A DNA stretch of 19,228 nt, taken from the NCBI GenBank assembly GCA_049515175.1, contig JBEKUI010000083.1, positions 1-19,228 of the forward strand. Reading direction: 5' to 3'. Of the stretch, positions 7,412-13,689 are shown piece after piece. How positions within the stretch are numbered: the first letter of the stretch is position 1; each line of letters starts with the position of its first letter. The notes beneath the pieces are model-generated. The model saw nothing but the letters and a program-made list of their open reading frames with translations, did not search any database and had not been told where the DNA came from. A program made the translations under genes and the position numbers. This DNA comes from JACQNR01 sp049515175 (lineage in GTDB: Bacteria; Acidobacteriota; Terriglobia; UBA7540).

Positions 7412-8614
7412 TTAAGCGGGTTTCTGTTTCAGAACCTCAAGGGCCTTGCGAAGCTGCTGGTCATCCTTGTCGCCGTAGTGCTCGGGCTCGGCCGGCTCGC
7501 TGTCGTCGTCCGCATTGGCGGCGGCTTCGGCGGGTGACTCCGCGACAGTCGGCTCCACGCCGTTGTCCTGGATGGCTTTCCCATCCGGGCCGTAGTACTT
7601 GGCGACGGAGAGTAGCAGGGCCGAGCCATCGTCGATGGTGATGAGCTTCTGAAAGACTCCGACCCCGAAGCTGCGCGTGCCAACGACTTCTCCGCGCTTG
7701 TTGCCGGCCACCGCCGATGCCACGAGTTCCGCCGGGCCGGCGGTCGACTGGTTGATAAGCACGACCAGCGGGTTCTTATAAACGGGGGCGTGCGGCTGCG
7801 CCATCAAGTCGCGGCGCGGGTAGCGTTGGCCCTGGAGATAGGCGATCAGCCCCTTCTCGATGAAGAGACTCGCCGTCTCGATGCCTTCCTGCGGGTCGCC
7901 GCCGGCGCAATTGCGCAAATCGAGGACAATCTTTCCCGCGCCCGCTGCCGTCAGCTCCTTGAGTTTGGCGGCGATCTCCGCAGTCCGGCCCTTGTTGAAG
8001 CTTGCCACCCGCACGTACGCGGCATCGGCGTCCACGACTTTGCCGGAAACGGGGGGATAAGTCAGTGTGGTCCGAGTGATGGGAAATTTCTGCGGGTCGC
8101 CGCGAGCTTCACGCACCAGCGTCAGGGTGACGGTGCTGCCGGCCGGTCCGGCCAGTATACGCTGGAGCTGCACGACGGAGAGTTCGCGCGCGGAAACGTT
8201 TTCCACGCGGTCGATGAGGTCGCCGACTTTCACCCCTGCTTTTTCCGCCGGGCTTCCGGGAAGGACGGAAACTACGGTGGCAAATCCCAATCGCTTGGCG
8301 GTAAAGATGCCCACATCCGCAGGACCGGGCTCCGGTTGCCGCAGGTAGTCCTGGTACTCCTCCGGACTCATGTAGGTGCTATAGGGGTCGAGCGCTTCGA
8401 GCAGCCCGCGAATCGCGCCACCCGTCACTTTTTTCAGGTCGGGGTCGGTGACGTAGTCACTCTTGATACGCGAGAGGACTTCACTGTAAACGCCCAGGTT
8501 CCGGTAGGTCTTCTCCGAGGAGGTGTCGTTCTTGCCGAGCAGCCCCCCCAGGACAACGTAGAAGATTACCAAACACGAGGTTGTAATGAGTAAAGCTCGA
8601 ACCCGATTGCTCAT
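7412..8614 (-). CDS. S41 (C-terminal-processing) peptidase homologue lacking the catalytic Ser/Lys
   Basis: 400 aa with an N-terminal membrane anchor (about residues 7-27), a helical region with ALDPYSTYMSPEEY (74-87), a PDZ domain (about 100-185, VLPGSPAEKAGVKVGDLI) and an S41 protease fold (LDLRNCAGG at 231-239, YGPDGKAIQDNGVEP at 341-355). In active CtpA proteins the nucleophile is in N-x-G-T-A-S-A-S-E and the general base is the Lys of F-G-K-G, 25 residues later. Here the segments read NQSTAGPAE and FGVG, putting Gly293 and Val318 at those two places with the same 25-residue spacing. The protein therefore looks like an inactive pseudo-protease unless another residue substitutes. The C-terminal 40 residues are acidic and alanine-rich. 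It is co-transcribed with the downstream deacetylase gene. Confidence 0.9.
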   Translation of the reverse strand: MSNRVRALLITTSCLVIFYVVLGGLLGKNDTSSEKTYRNLGVYSEVLSRIKSDYVTDPDLKKVTGGAIRGLLEALDPYSTYMSPEEYQDYLRQPEPGPADVGIFTAKRLGFATVVSVLPGSPAEKAGVKVGDLIDRVENVSARELSVVQLQRILAGPAGSTVTLTLVREARGDPQKFPITRTTLTYPPVSGKVVDADAAYVRVASFNKGRTAEIAAKLKELTAAGAGKIVLDLRNCAGGDPQEGIETASLFIEKGLIAYLQGQRYPRRDLMAQPHAPVYKNPLVVLINQSTAGPAELVASAVAGNKRGEVVGTRSFGVGVFQKLITIDDGSALLLSVAKYYGPDGKAIQDNGVEPTVAESPAEAAANADDDSEPAEPEHYGDKDDQQLRKALEVLKQKPA

Positions 8615-8662
8615 GCAATAAAACCGCTCCTTGAGAGGTGGCTGTGAGCCCCTAGCAGAGTA

Positions 8663-8671
8663 ATTATAGCA
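8663..8671 (-). promoter_or_regulatory. Extended -10 promoter for the S41-homologue operon
   Basis: On the minus strand the sequence reads TGCTATAAT, a perfect TATAAT with the TGn extension, 49 bp before the start codon at 8614. No good -35 lies 16-18 bp upstream (TTGAAT is 22 bp away), which is usual for extended -10 promoters. A Shine-Dalgarno-like AAGGAG follows, with a rather long gap of 12 nt to the ATG. Confidence 0.6.
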
Positions 8672-8727
8672 CGACGCCCGCCGCTCACCTATTCAAGATG
8701 GATGAGCGCGGCTCACGCGGGGATGCC

Positions 8728-8898
8728 TCAGGAAGGCGTGACGGGCCTTGGCCCTTCGCGGGACACGCCTTTCTTGGGCAGACGCGTGGGCCCGGGCTGA
8801 GGTTTCATGCCCTGGGCGCCCAGCTGCGATTTGAGCAGCGCGGATTTCCGGCTCATCCGCTTGCCAAGCTTTTGATTGAGGAAACGGCCTTTGGACAT
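8728..8898 (-). CDS. Possible small basic protein, 56 aa, unknown
   Basis: An open frame from ATG (8898) to TGA (8728-8730) encodes 56 residues beginning MSKGRFLNQKLGKRMSRKSA and ending in a Pro-rich tail. It has 8 Lys and 6 Arg against a single Glu, so it is strongly basic, and no membrane segment or signal peptide is seen. The third codon positions are mostly G or C, as in the neighbouring real genes, which argues for coding. Against it, there is no clear Shine-Dalgarno, and a heptamer repeat tract lies directly upstream. It falls between two genes of the same strand, so it could be transcribed with either. I do not recognise a family. It might bind nucleic acid, judging only from its charge. 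Confidence 0.4.
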   Translation of the reverse strand: MSKGRFLNQKLGKRMSRKSALLKSQLGAQGMKPQPGPTRLPKKGVSREGPRPVTPS

Positions 8899-8910
8899 GG
8901 AAAACCCGTT

Positions 8911-8945
8911 GGCAGTCGGCAGTCAGCAGTCAGGAATCAGCGATG
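8911..8945 (+). repeat. Heptamer tandem repeat tract A (five units)
   Basis: Five 7-bp units in tandem: GGCAGTC, GGCAGTC, AGCAGTC, AGGAATC, AGCGATG, degrading toward the 3' side. Re-phased, the core unit is CAGTCRR. It lies immediately upstream of the possible small gene at 8898-8728. Confidence 0.7.
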
Positions 8946-8984
8946 AAAATCCATTTAAGCCCGAAGTTCCGGACGGCGCGGGGG

Positions 8985-9019
8985 CTGTCAACTGTCGACT
9001 GTCAGCTGTTGACTCTCGG
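8985..9019 (-). repeat. Heptamer tandem repeat tract B (five units), overlapping a gene end
   Basis: On the plus strand the units are CTGTCAA, CTGTCGA, CTGTCAG, CTGTTGA, CTCTCGG. Read on the minus strand, the tract gives the same CAGTCRR-type core as tract A, so the two tracts are about 40 bp apart in opposite orientation. The tract runs into the 3' end of the RDD gene and encodes its last residues (ESQQLTVDS) and its stop codon. Confidence 0.7.
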
Positions 9020-10130
9020 CGTTGTCCGTCGATGCCAAGAACGTATCGGACATGCGGTCATGCCAGGTCAGACCTTCGCTGTCCACGAGGGCCCACACGA
9101 ATCCCAGAAAGAGGGCGCTGGCAGAGACTAGATAACCGAAAGCGCGCCAGAAAGACTGGTGCAGCGTGGGATACCCGCCCTGCAGGCTGCGGACTTCGAT
9201 CCCAACCCAGAGCAGCCCGGGTGTCGTGGACGTCAGGGCAGTGAACGCCCCGAAATAGGCGAGGGCCAGGAATATCGTGATGATAGCCACGATGGCCAGG
9301 TTGAAAGCGTTGAGCGAGAGATGTCCTCCCGCGCGCCAGAAGATCAGGGCGAACACCCCAGCGGCCATTAAGAGCACCAGCGCGTCAATCATCCCACCCA
9401 GGAAACGCCGGCTCATGGGGGCCCTGTAGATTTCCGCTGGGAGAGTCGCGAGCTCGGGCATTTCGAGCGGAGGCGCGGAATCTAGAACGAAATGGACGGA
9501 CCGTGGCACCGGCCGCGGCTCCAATTCCGGCGGCTCGGTTTCGACATCAGAGATCTCTTGCAGGCCCGCTACATTTCCGCCCGCCTGGAGTTCGACCGAA
9601 TCGACGGCTCCCGTGTCCGGGGCGTGGGCGTGCGGCAGAGAAAGTTCTGCGTCGATCCCTTCAGGCACGTCGAGAGGTTCAACAAGCGGGATATCCGATT
9701 CCTCCGGCACATCCGCGAGGCTGGACTCCGCGAAGTCAAACTCCAGATTGGAGCTGGAATCGGAACTGCCCCGCAAGTGGGCGCGGCGCCGCCGGAAATT
9801 CTCTACGCGCTGGCTGAGTTCCTCCCGCCAGGCGGGCCCCGCTCCCTCGACGGGTGTGCTCGGCAATGCTTCCGGCAGGGGCCGGTGTGAAGGATTGGAG
9901 CTGCTCGCGGCAGGTTCTTCGCCCCGGCCCGTGATGAGCGGGGACTCTTGCGGCGGCGAAGGAGCCGTCGGCGGTTCGAGGCTCCGCTCGGTCAATGGGG
10001 AATCTGCGGAGAACAAGCTGGGAACCGCCGAGGGGTTCCCCCCGGGCGGCTCCGCGGGAAACAGGTGGCCACACTTCTTGCACTGGGGAAGGCCGGGAAA
10101 ACTAACGAACCCGCATTTGGGGCATTTCAC
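8988..10130 (-). CDS. Zinc-ribbon plus RDD-domain membrane protein
   Basis: 380 aa in three parts. The first 20 residues form a zinc ribbon with CPKC (Cys3, Cys6) and CKKC (Cys17, Cys20). Residues about 25-235 are a low-complexity, Pro/Ser/Glu-rich linker, probably disordered. Residues about 238-370 are an RDD domain. It opens with SRRFLGGMIDALVLL, in which Arg and Asp of the first span are the family hallmark, followed by two further hydrophobic spans and the closing TWHDRMSDTFLAS. RDD proteins are poorly characterised; some act in transport. A cytoplasmic zinc ribbon joined by a long linker suggests a regulated membrane protein (inference). The last about nine residues are encoded by a heptamer repeat and are unlikely to be functional. 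It diverges from lptD. Confidence 0.85.
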   Translation of the reverse strand: MKCPKCGFVSFPGLPQCKKCGHLFPAEPPGGNPSAVPSLFSADSPLTERSLEPPTAPSPPQESPLITGRGEEPAASSSNPSHRPLPEALPSTPVEGAGPAWREELSQRVENFRRRRAHLRGSSDSSSNLEFDFAESSLADVPEESDIPLVEPLDVPEGIDAELSLPHAHAPDTGAVDSVELQAGGNVAGLQEISDVETEPPELEPRPVPRSVHFVLDSAPPLEMPELATLPAEIYRAPMSRRFLGGMIDALVLLMAAGVFALIFWRAGGHLSLNAFNLAIVAIITIFLALAYFGAFTALTSTTPGLLWVGIEVRSLQGGYPTLHQSFWRAFGYLVSASALFLGFVWALVDSEGLTWHDRMSDTFLASTDNAESQQLTVDS

Positions 10131-10144
10131 CGGGAATTAATCGT

Positions 10145-10210
10145 CCTCCGGGCAGCATTCTAGCGCCTGGAGGCATCATAACAAAACCACCCATTGGAAC
10201 AAAGCGCTTT
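10145..10210. promoter_or_regulatory. Divergent promoter region between the RDD gene and lptD
   Basis: The 88-bp gap carries a 9-bp stem (10145-10153 with 10165-10173, one G-T pair, 11-nt loop) and a perfect 10-bp palindrome AAAGCGCTTT at 10201-10210. On the minus strand, TTGTTA (10184-10179), 16 bp, TAGAAT (10162-10157) is a plausible promoter for the RDD gene. On the plus strand the only candidate, TTGGAA (10194-10199) with TAGAAT (10215-10220), has a short 15-bp spacer and overlaps the lptD ATG. That would favour the in-frame ATG at 10240 as the lptD start. Confidence 0.35.
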
Positions 10211-10218
10211 CGAGTAGA

Positions 10219-12588
10219 ATGGATTCTCATCGCGCTCGTATGCGTCATCATCCCTCCACTATCCAACAACGGGTTTCCTGGCCGCGCGCGGTGTGTCTGC
10301 TCCTCCTGGTGGTGAGCGCGGGAGGAGTTCCCATGCGCTGTCGCGGGCAGCAGGTAGAGATTCCACCCGAACTGCAGAACCCACAAACCACTGTGGCCAT
10401 ACGCGCCGATACCCAGGAAAGGGACCATGACACGTTTCGCCTTTTGGGCCACGTGGAAGTGGTCTACAAGGACATGAAGCTGCACGCCGATGAGGCGAGC
10501 TTCAACCAGGCGAATGGGGATGTGCACGCCAAAGGACACATCGAGTTCAGCGATCCGACCAGCCATCTCGAGGCTGACGAAGCCTTCTACAACGTGCAGA
10601 CCGGCGTGGGCTGGTTCACCGACGCCCGCGGCACGGTGCACGCCCGAATTACGCCCCGGGCACGCATGTTGCTGACCAAGGCCCCTTTTTCTATCCGGGC
10701 TGCCCGAGTCGAGCGCCAGAGCGAGACCGTGTTTATCGCTGAACACGCCCGCATGACGACCTGCGATTGCGAGGAGGAGGGCTGGTCGCTCAGCGCGCGG
10801 TGGGCCCGCATCGTGGTGGGCGAGCGCGTGACGTCTCACGGCGCGACCTTCCGGCTGCTGCGCGTGCCGTTGTTCTACGCCCCGGTCACGGTCAATTCCA
10901 TCGCCCGCGAGCCGCGCCAGACCGGCTTCCTCCTCCCCCACGCCGGACACTCCTCGCAGAAGGGGTACATCCTGGGCGGAGGGTTCTTCTGGGCCATCAA
11001 TCCCAGCGCCGGCCTGTTGCTGGGGGTGGAGGATTACAGCATTCGCGGCGTGGGCCGCAACGGGCGCTTCCGCGCCCAGCCCAGCGCCACCAGCAAAGTG
11101 TCCATCGAATACACCGGCATCAATGACAAGGGTAGCGGGCCGGACCGAACAATACGCGCGTCGGGCCAGAGTGTACGCGCTCTCGGTGAAGCGAGCGACA
11201 TCGGATACGGATTCCGCGGGGTGGTGGACGTGGATTACATCACTTCCCTGACCTATCGGGAGACCTGGGCGACGAACTTCACGGAGGCGGTATCCTCCGA
11301 GGCGCATCAGACGGGTTTCGCTACCAAGAATTTCAGCGCCTACAGCCTGAACTTCTACGTCTCCCGCTACCAGAACTTCCTGACGGCGGAACAGAAGGTG
11401 GGCAACTCCGTCATCCTCCGTCAAACGCCGAGCCTGGACTTCTCCAGCATGGACCGGCAAGTGGCGAAATCGCCGTTCTACTTCGCGTTCGATTTTTCCG
11501 CGACGGGGGTGGGGCGCACCGAGCCGGGCCTCGACCTCCCGCAACTGTCGGAGCGCGTGGACTTTCATCCCGAGATCACGCTCCGCTCCAAGCCGTTTCT
11601 GGGCTTTCATTTCACGCCCACGGTCGGCCTGCGCGCCACACATTACGGCACGAGCCTCGATCCCGGCCACGATCCGCTGACCCGGCTCCTAGGTGAGATT
11701 TCGCTCGACCTCCGCCCGCCTTCTTTTGCGCGCGCCTTCGAGCACCCTTACCGCGGCCGGCGCTTCAAGCACGTCATCGAGCCGCAACTCAGCTACCGCC
11801 TGGTGCGCGCGCGTCACAGCGATTCTCTCGAGGATGTGGTGCGCTTCGACCAGGTGGATATCCTCGCCGAGACCAATGAATTTGAGTACTCGCTCACTAA
11901 TTCGCTGCTTTTTCGCAAGGATACGCCCGAGGGCGGGGGCGATCCGCCGCAAGCCCGCGAGCTCGTCTCCTGGCGTGTCTCGCAGAAGTATTACTTCGAT
12001 CCGACCTTCGGCGGAATGCTGGCGCCGGGCAACCGCGTCGTTTTCGACCCCACAATCTCGCTGACCGGCTTCGCTTTTGCCCAGGGCCGGCGGCTTTCGC
12101 CCATCGTCTCCGTGCTCAAGCTCTCGCCGTTTTCGAGCTACGACACGGAACTGCGCGCCGACTTCGATCCCACGGGCGGCGGAGTCCTGAACGCCGGCAT
12201 CACATCCCACGTCCGGCGCGGCCCGCTGGGGCTTTCGTTCACCGACTTCTTCATCAATCGCACGGCGGCGCTTTCAACTCCCGTTACGCCCTCCGGCGAC
12301 CTTTCGAAGCTGCCTTCCTTTCACCTGCTGCGCGCGGTGGCGAGTTATGGCGACGTGAACCGCAAGGGTCTGAGTGGCGCCTTCGGCCTGGACTTCAACT
12401 TCGCGCAGCGCGTTGTCCACCAGGCAGTGAGCCAGGTCAGCTATAATTTCGGTTGCTTTGCGGTGGACTTCGAATACCGCCGGTTTGCTCTCGGCGATCT
12501 GCGGCGCGAGAATCAGTACCGGGTGGCGGTGTCCCTCGCCAATGTCGGAACGTTTGGAAACCTGAAGCCGCGCGAGAAGCTGTACTGA
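10219..12588 (+). CDS. lptD: LPS-assembly protein LptD (outer-membrane LPS transporter)
   Basis: A 789-aa outer-membrane protein that, with LptE in other bacteria, inserts lipopolysaccharide into the outer leaflet. It has a signal peptide with a hydrophobic core at residues about 24-36 and an OstA/LptA-like beta-jellyroll at about 55-150 (IRADTQERDHDTFRLLGHV, LHADEASFNQANGDVHAKG). The LptD core follows, with RVPLFYAPV and RQTGFLLPHAG, then a long beta-barrel with alternating aromatic strands to the C-terminus. Cysteines are at 182 and 184 (TTCDCEE) and at 746 in a late barrel strand. E. coli LptD uses two disulfides between its N-terminal region and late-barrel cysteines, so 182/184 and 746 are candidates for a reduced version. 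The start could also be ATG 10240. No lptE is seen. Confidence 0.92.
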   Translation: MDSHRARMRHHPSTIQQRVSWPRAVCLLLLVVSAGGVPMRCRGQQVEIPPELQNPQTTVAIRADTQERDHDTFRLLGHVEVVYKDMKLHADEASFNQANGDVHAKGHIEFSDPTSHLEADEAFYNVQTGVGWFTDARGTVHARITPRARMLLTKAPFSIRAARVERQSETVFIAEHARMTTCDCEEEGWSLSARWARIVVGERVTSHGATFRLLRVPLFYAPVTVNSIAREPRQTGFLLPHAGHSSQKGYILGGGFFWAINPSAGLLLGVEDYSIRGVGRNGRFRAQPSATSKVSIEYTGINDKGSGPDRTIRASGQSVRALGEASDIGYGFRGVVDVDYITSLTYRETWATNFTEAVSSEAHQTGFATKNFSAYSLNFYVSRYQNFLTAEQKVGNSVILRQTPSLDFSSMDRQVAKSPFYFAFDFSATGVGRTEPGLDLPQLSERVDFHPEITLRSKPFLGFHFTPTVGLRATHYGTSLDPGHDPLTRLLGEISLDLRPPSFARAFEHPYRGRRFKHVIEPQLSYRLVRARHSDSLEDVVRFDQVDILAETNEFEYSLTNSLLFRKDTPEGGGDPPQARELVSWRVSQKYYFDPTFGGMLAPGNRVVFDPTISLTGFAFAQGRRLSPIVSVLKLSPFSSYDTELRADFDPTGGGVLNAGITSHVRRGPLGLSFTDFFINRTAALSTPVTPSGDLSKLPSFHLLRAVASYGDVNRKGLSGAFGLDFNFAQRVVHQAVSQVSYNFGCFAVDFEYRRFALGDLRRENQYRVAVSLANVGTFGNLKPREKLY

Positions 12589-12616
12589 AGCTGAAAGCTG
12601 ATAGCTCTCAGCGATC
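12589..12616 (+). repeat. Heptamer tandem repeat tract C (four units), between lptD and hemB
   Basis: Directly after the lptD stop come four tandem 7-mers: AGCTGAA, AGCTGAT, AGCTCTC, AGCGATC. The tract runs straight into the GGAG (12617-12620) that serves as the hemB Shine-Dalgarno. The unit resembles the AGCTGAC phase of tract B. Confidence 0.65.
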
Positions 12617-12629
12617 GGAGCTATATCCC

Positions 12630-13601
12630 ATGTCCTTTCCTACTCATCGACCCCGTCGGCTGCGCCGCACAGAGGCGATTCGCTCTCTGGTGCGCGAGAC
12701 ACGTCTCAGCGCACGCTCCTTCATTTATCCGCTCTTCGTCTGCCCGGGGACGAAGGTGAAGGACGAAATCAAATCCATGCCCGGCAACTACCGCTGGTCG
12801 GTGGACCTGCTCGTTGAGGAATGCAAGGCGGTCCACGCGCTGGGCATTCCAGCCGTGATCCTCTTCGGCATTCCGGAGAAGAAAGATCCCGTCGGGTCCG
12901 AGGCACACGATCCGGAAGGCATCGTGCAGCGGGCAGTGCGGGCGCTTAAGAAATCGGCGCCGGAGCTGATCGTTATCTGCGACCTGTGCTTGTGTGAGTA
13001 CACCAGTCACGGGCATTGCGGGGTCGTGAAGGGCACGGAGATCGACAACGACTCGACGCTCGAACTGCTGGCCAAGGCCGCGGTGGTTCAGGCGGAAGCT
13101 GGCGCCGACTTCGTGGCTCCTTCCGACATGATGGACGGCCGCGTGGCGTGCATTCGCGCGGCGCTCGACGCGAAGCAGTTCTCGCAGGTTCCGATTCTCG
13201 CCTATTCGGCCAAATACGCCTCGGGCTTCTACGGGCCCTTCCGCGACGCCGCCGACTCGACCCCGCAGTTCGGCGACCGACGCTCCCATCAGATGGACCC
13301 CGCCAACCAGCGCGAGGCGCTGCGCGAGATCGCCACGGACATCGAAGAGGGCGCGGACATTGTCATGGTGAAACCCGCCATGCCTTACCTCGACGTCATC
13401 GCCCTCGCCCGGCGCGAGTTCGACGTCCCCATCGCCGCCTACCAGGTGAGCGGCGAGTTCTCGCAGATCGAAGCTGCCGCGCGGCTGGGCTGGATCGACC
13501 GCGAGCGGATTATTCTCGAGAGCCTGACCTCCATCCGTCGCGCCGGCGCGGACATCATCCTGACCTATTTCGCCAAAGACGCCGCAACGCTGCTGCGGTA
13601 G
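12630..13601 (+). CDS. hemB: Porphobilinogen synthase (delta-aminolevulinic acid dehydratase)
   Basis: A 323-aa cytoplasmic enzyme condensing two 5-aminolevulinate molecules to porphobilinogen in haem/tetrapyrrole synthesis. It has the zinc-binding cysteines CDLCLCEYTSHGHC (Cys120, Cys122, Cys130), marking the zinc-dependent class. Schiff-base lysines are Lys195 in AYSAKYASGFYGPFRDA and Lys248 in VMVKPAMPYLD. The conserved segments PSDMMDGR and YQVSGEFSQI are also present. Length is normal. ATG 12630 is chosen because GGAG at 12617-12620 is 9 nt upstream and the protein then begins like family members; longer in-frame starts run back into lptD. It follows lptD by 41 bp. Confidence 0.96.
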   Translation: MSFPTHRPRRLRRTEAIRSLVRETRLSARSFIYPLFVCPGTKVKDEIKSMPGNYRWSVDLLVEECKAVHALGIPAVILFGIPEKKDPVGSEAHDPEGIVQRAVRALKKSAPELIVICDLCLCEYTSHGHCGVVKGTEIDNDSTLELLAKAAVVQAEAGADFVAPSDMMDGRVACIRAALDAKQFSQVPILAYSAKYASGFYGPFRDAADSTPQFGDRRSHQMDPANQREALREIATDIEEGADIVMVKPAMPYLDVIALARREFDVPIAAYQVSGEFSQIEAAARLGWIDRERIILESLTSIRRAGADIILTYFAKDAATLLR

Positions 13602-13652
13602 CGTACGCGTCAGGTGCCGTCAGCCGGCGGGGGCGCGAAGGTTCGAGCCTAT

Positions 13653-13675
13653 GCCGCCCGGAAGGACGGCGCTAC
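13653..13675 (+). repeat. GC-rich hairpin repeat, copy 1 (hemB-dacB gap)
   Basis: GCCGCCC-GGAA-GGACGGC (13653-13670, one mismatched pair) is followed by GCTAC and then a -10-like TACAAT at 13673-13678. The layout matches the copies at 15276 and 15321. Its presence suggests this stretch is intergenic rather than the start of the following gene. Confidence 0.5.
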
Positions 13676-13689
13676 AATTCCCCGTGTCC

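Noticed and set aside
7790..8593. 267-codon plus-strand frame opposite the S41 homologue
   Set aside because: The minus strand encodes PDZ and S41 motifs and has an extended -10 promoter; the plus product matches nothing.
8911..9019. CRISPR array
   Set aside because: The repeats are 7 bp in direct tandem without spacers; no cas gene is present.
10102..11670. Long (522-codon) open frame antisense to lptD
   Set aside because: The plus-strand LptD has clear family motifs and a signal peptide. The antisense product has no recognisable domain, and long antisense frames are common in GC-rich genes.
13651..13689. Upstream ATG for dacB with a GAAGG 9 nt before it
   Set aside because: The added 13 residues are encoded by a copy of the intergenic hairpin repeat, and they put a polar stretch before the signal peptide. 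ATG 13690 was preferred, though not proven.
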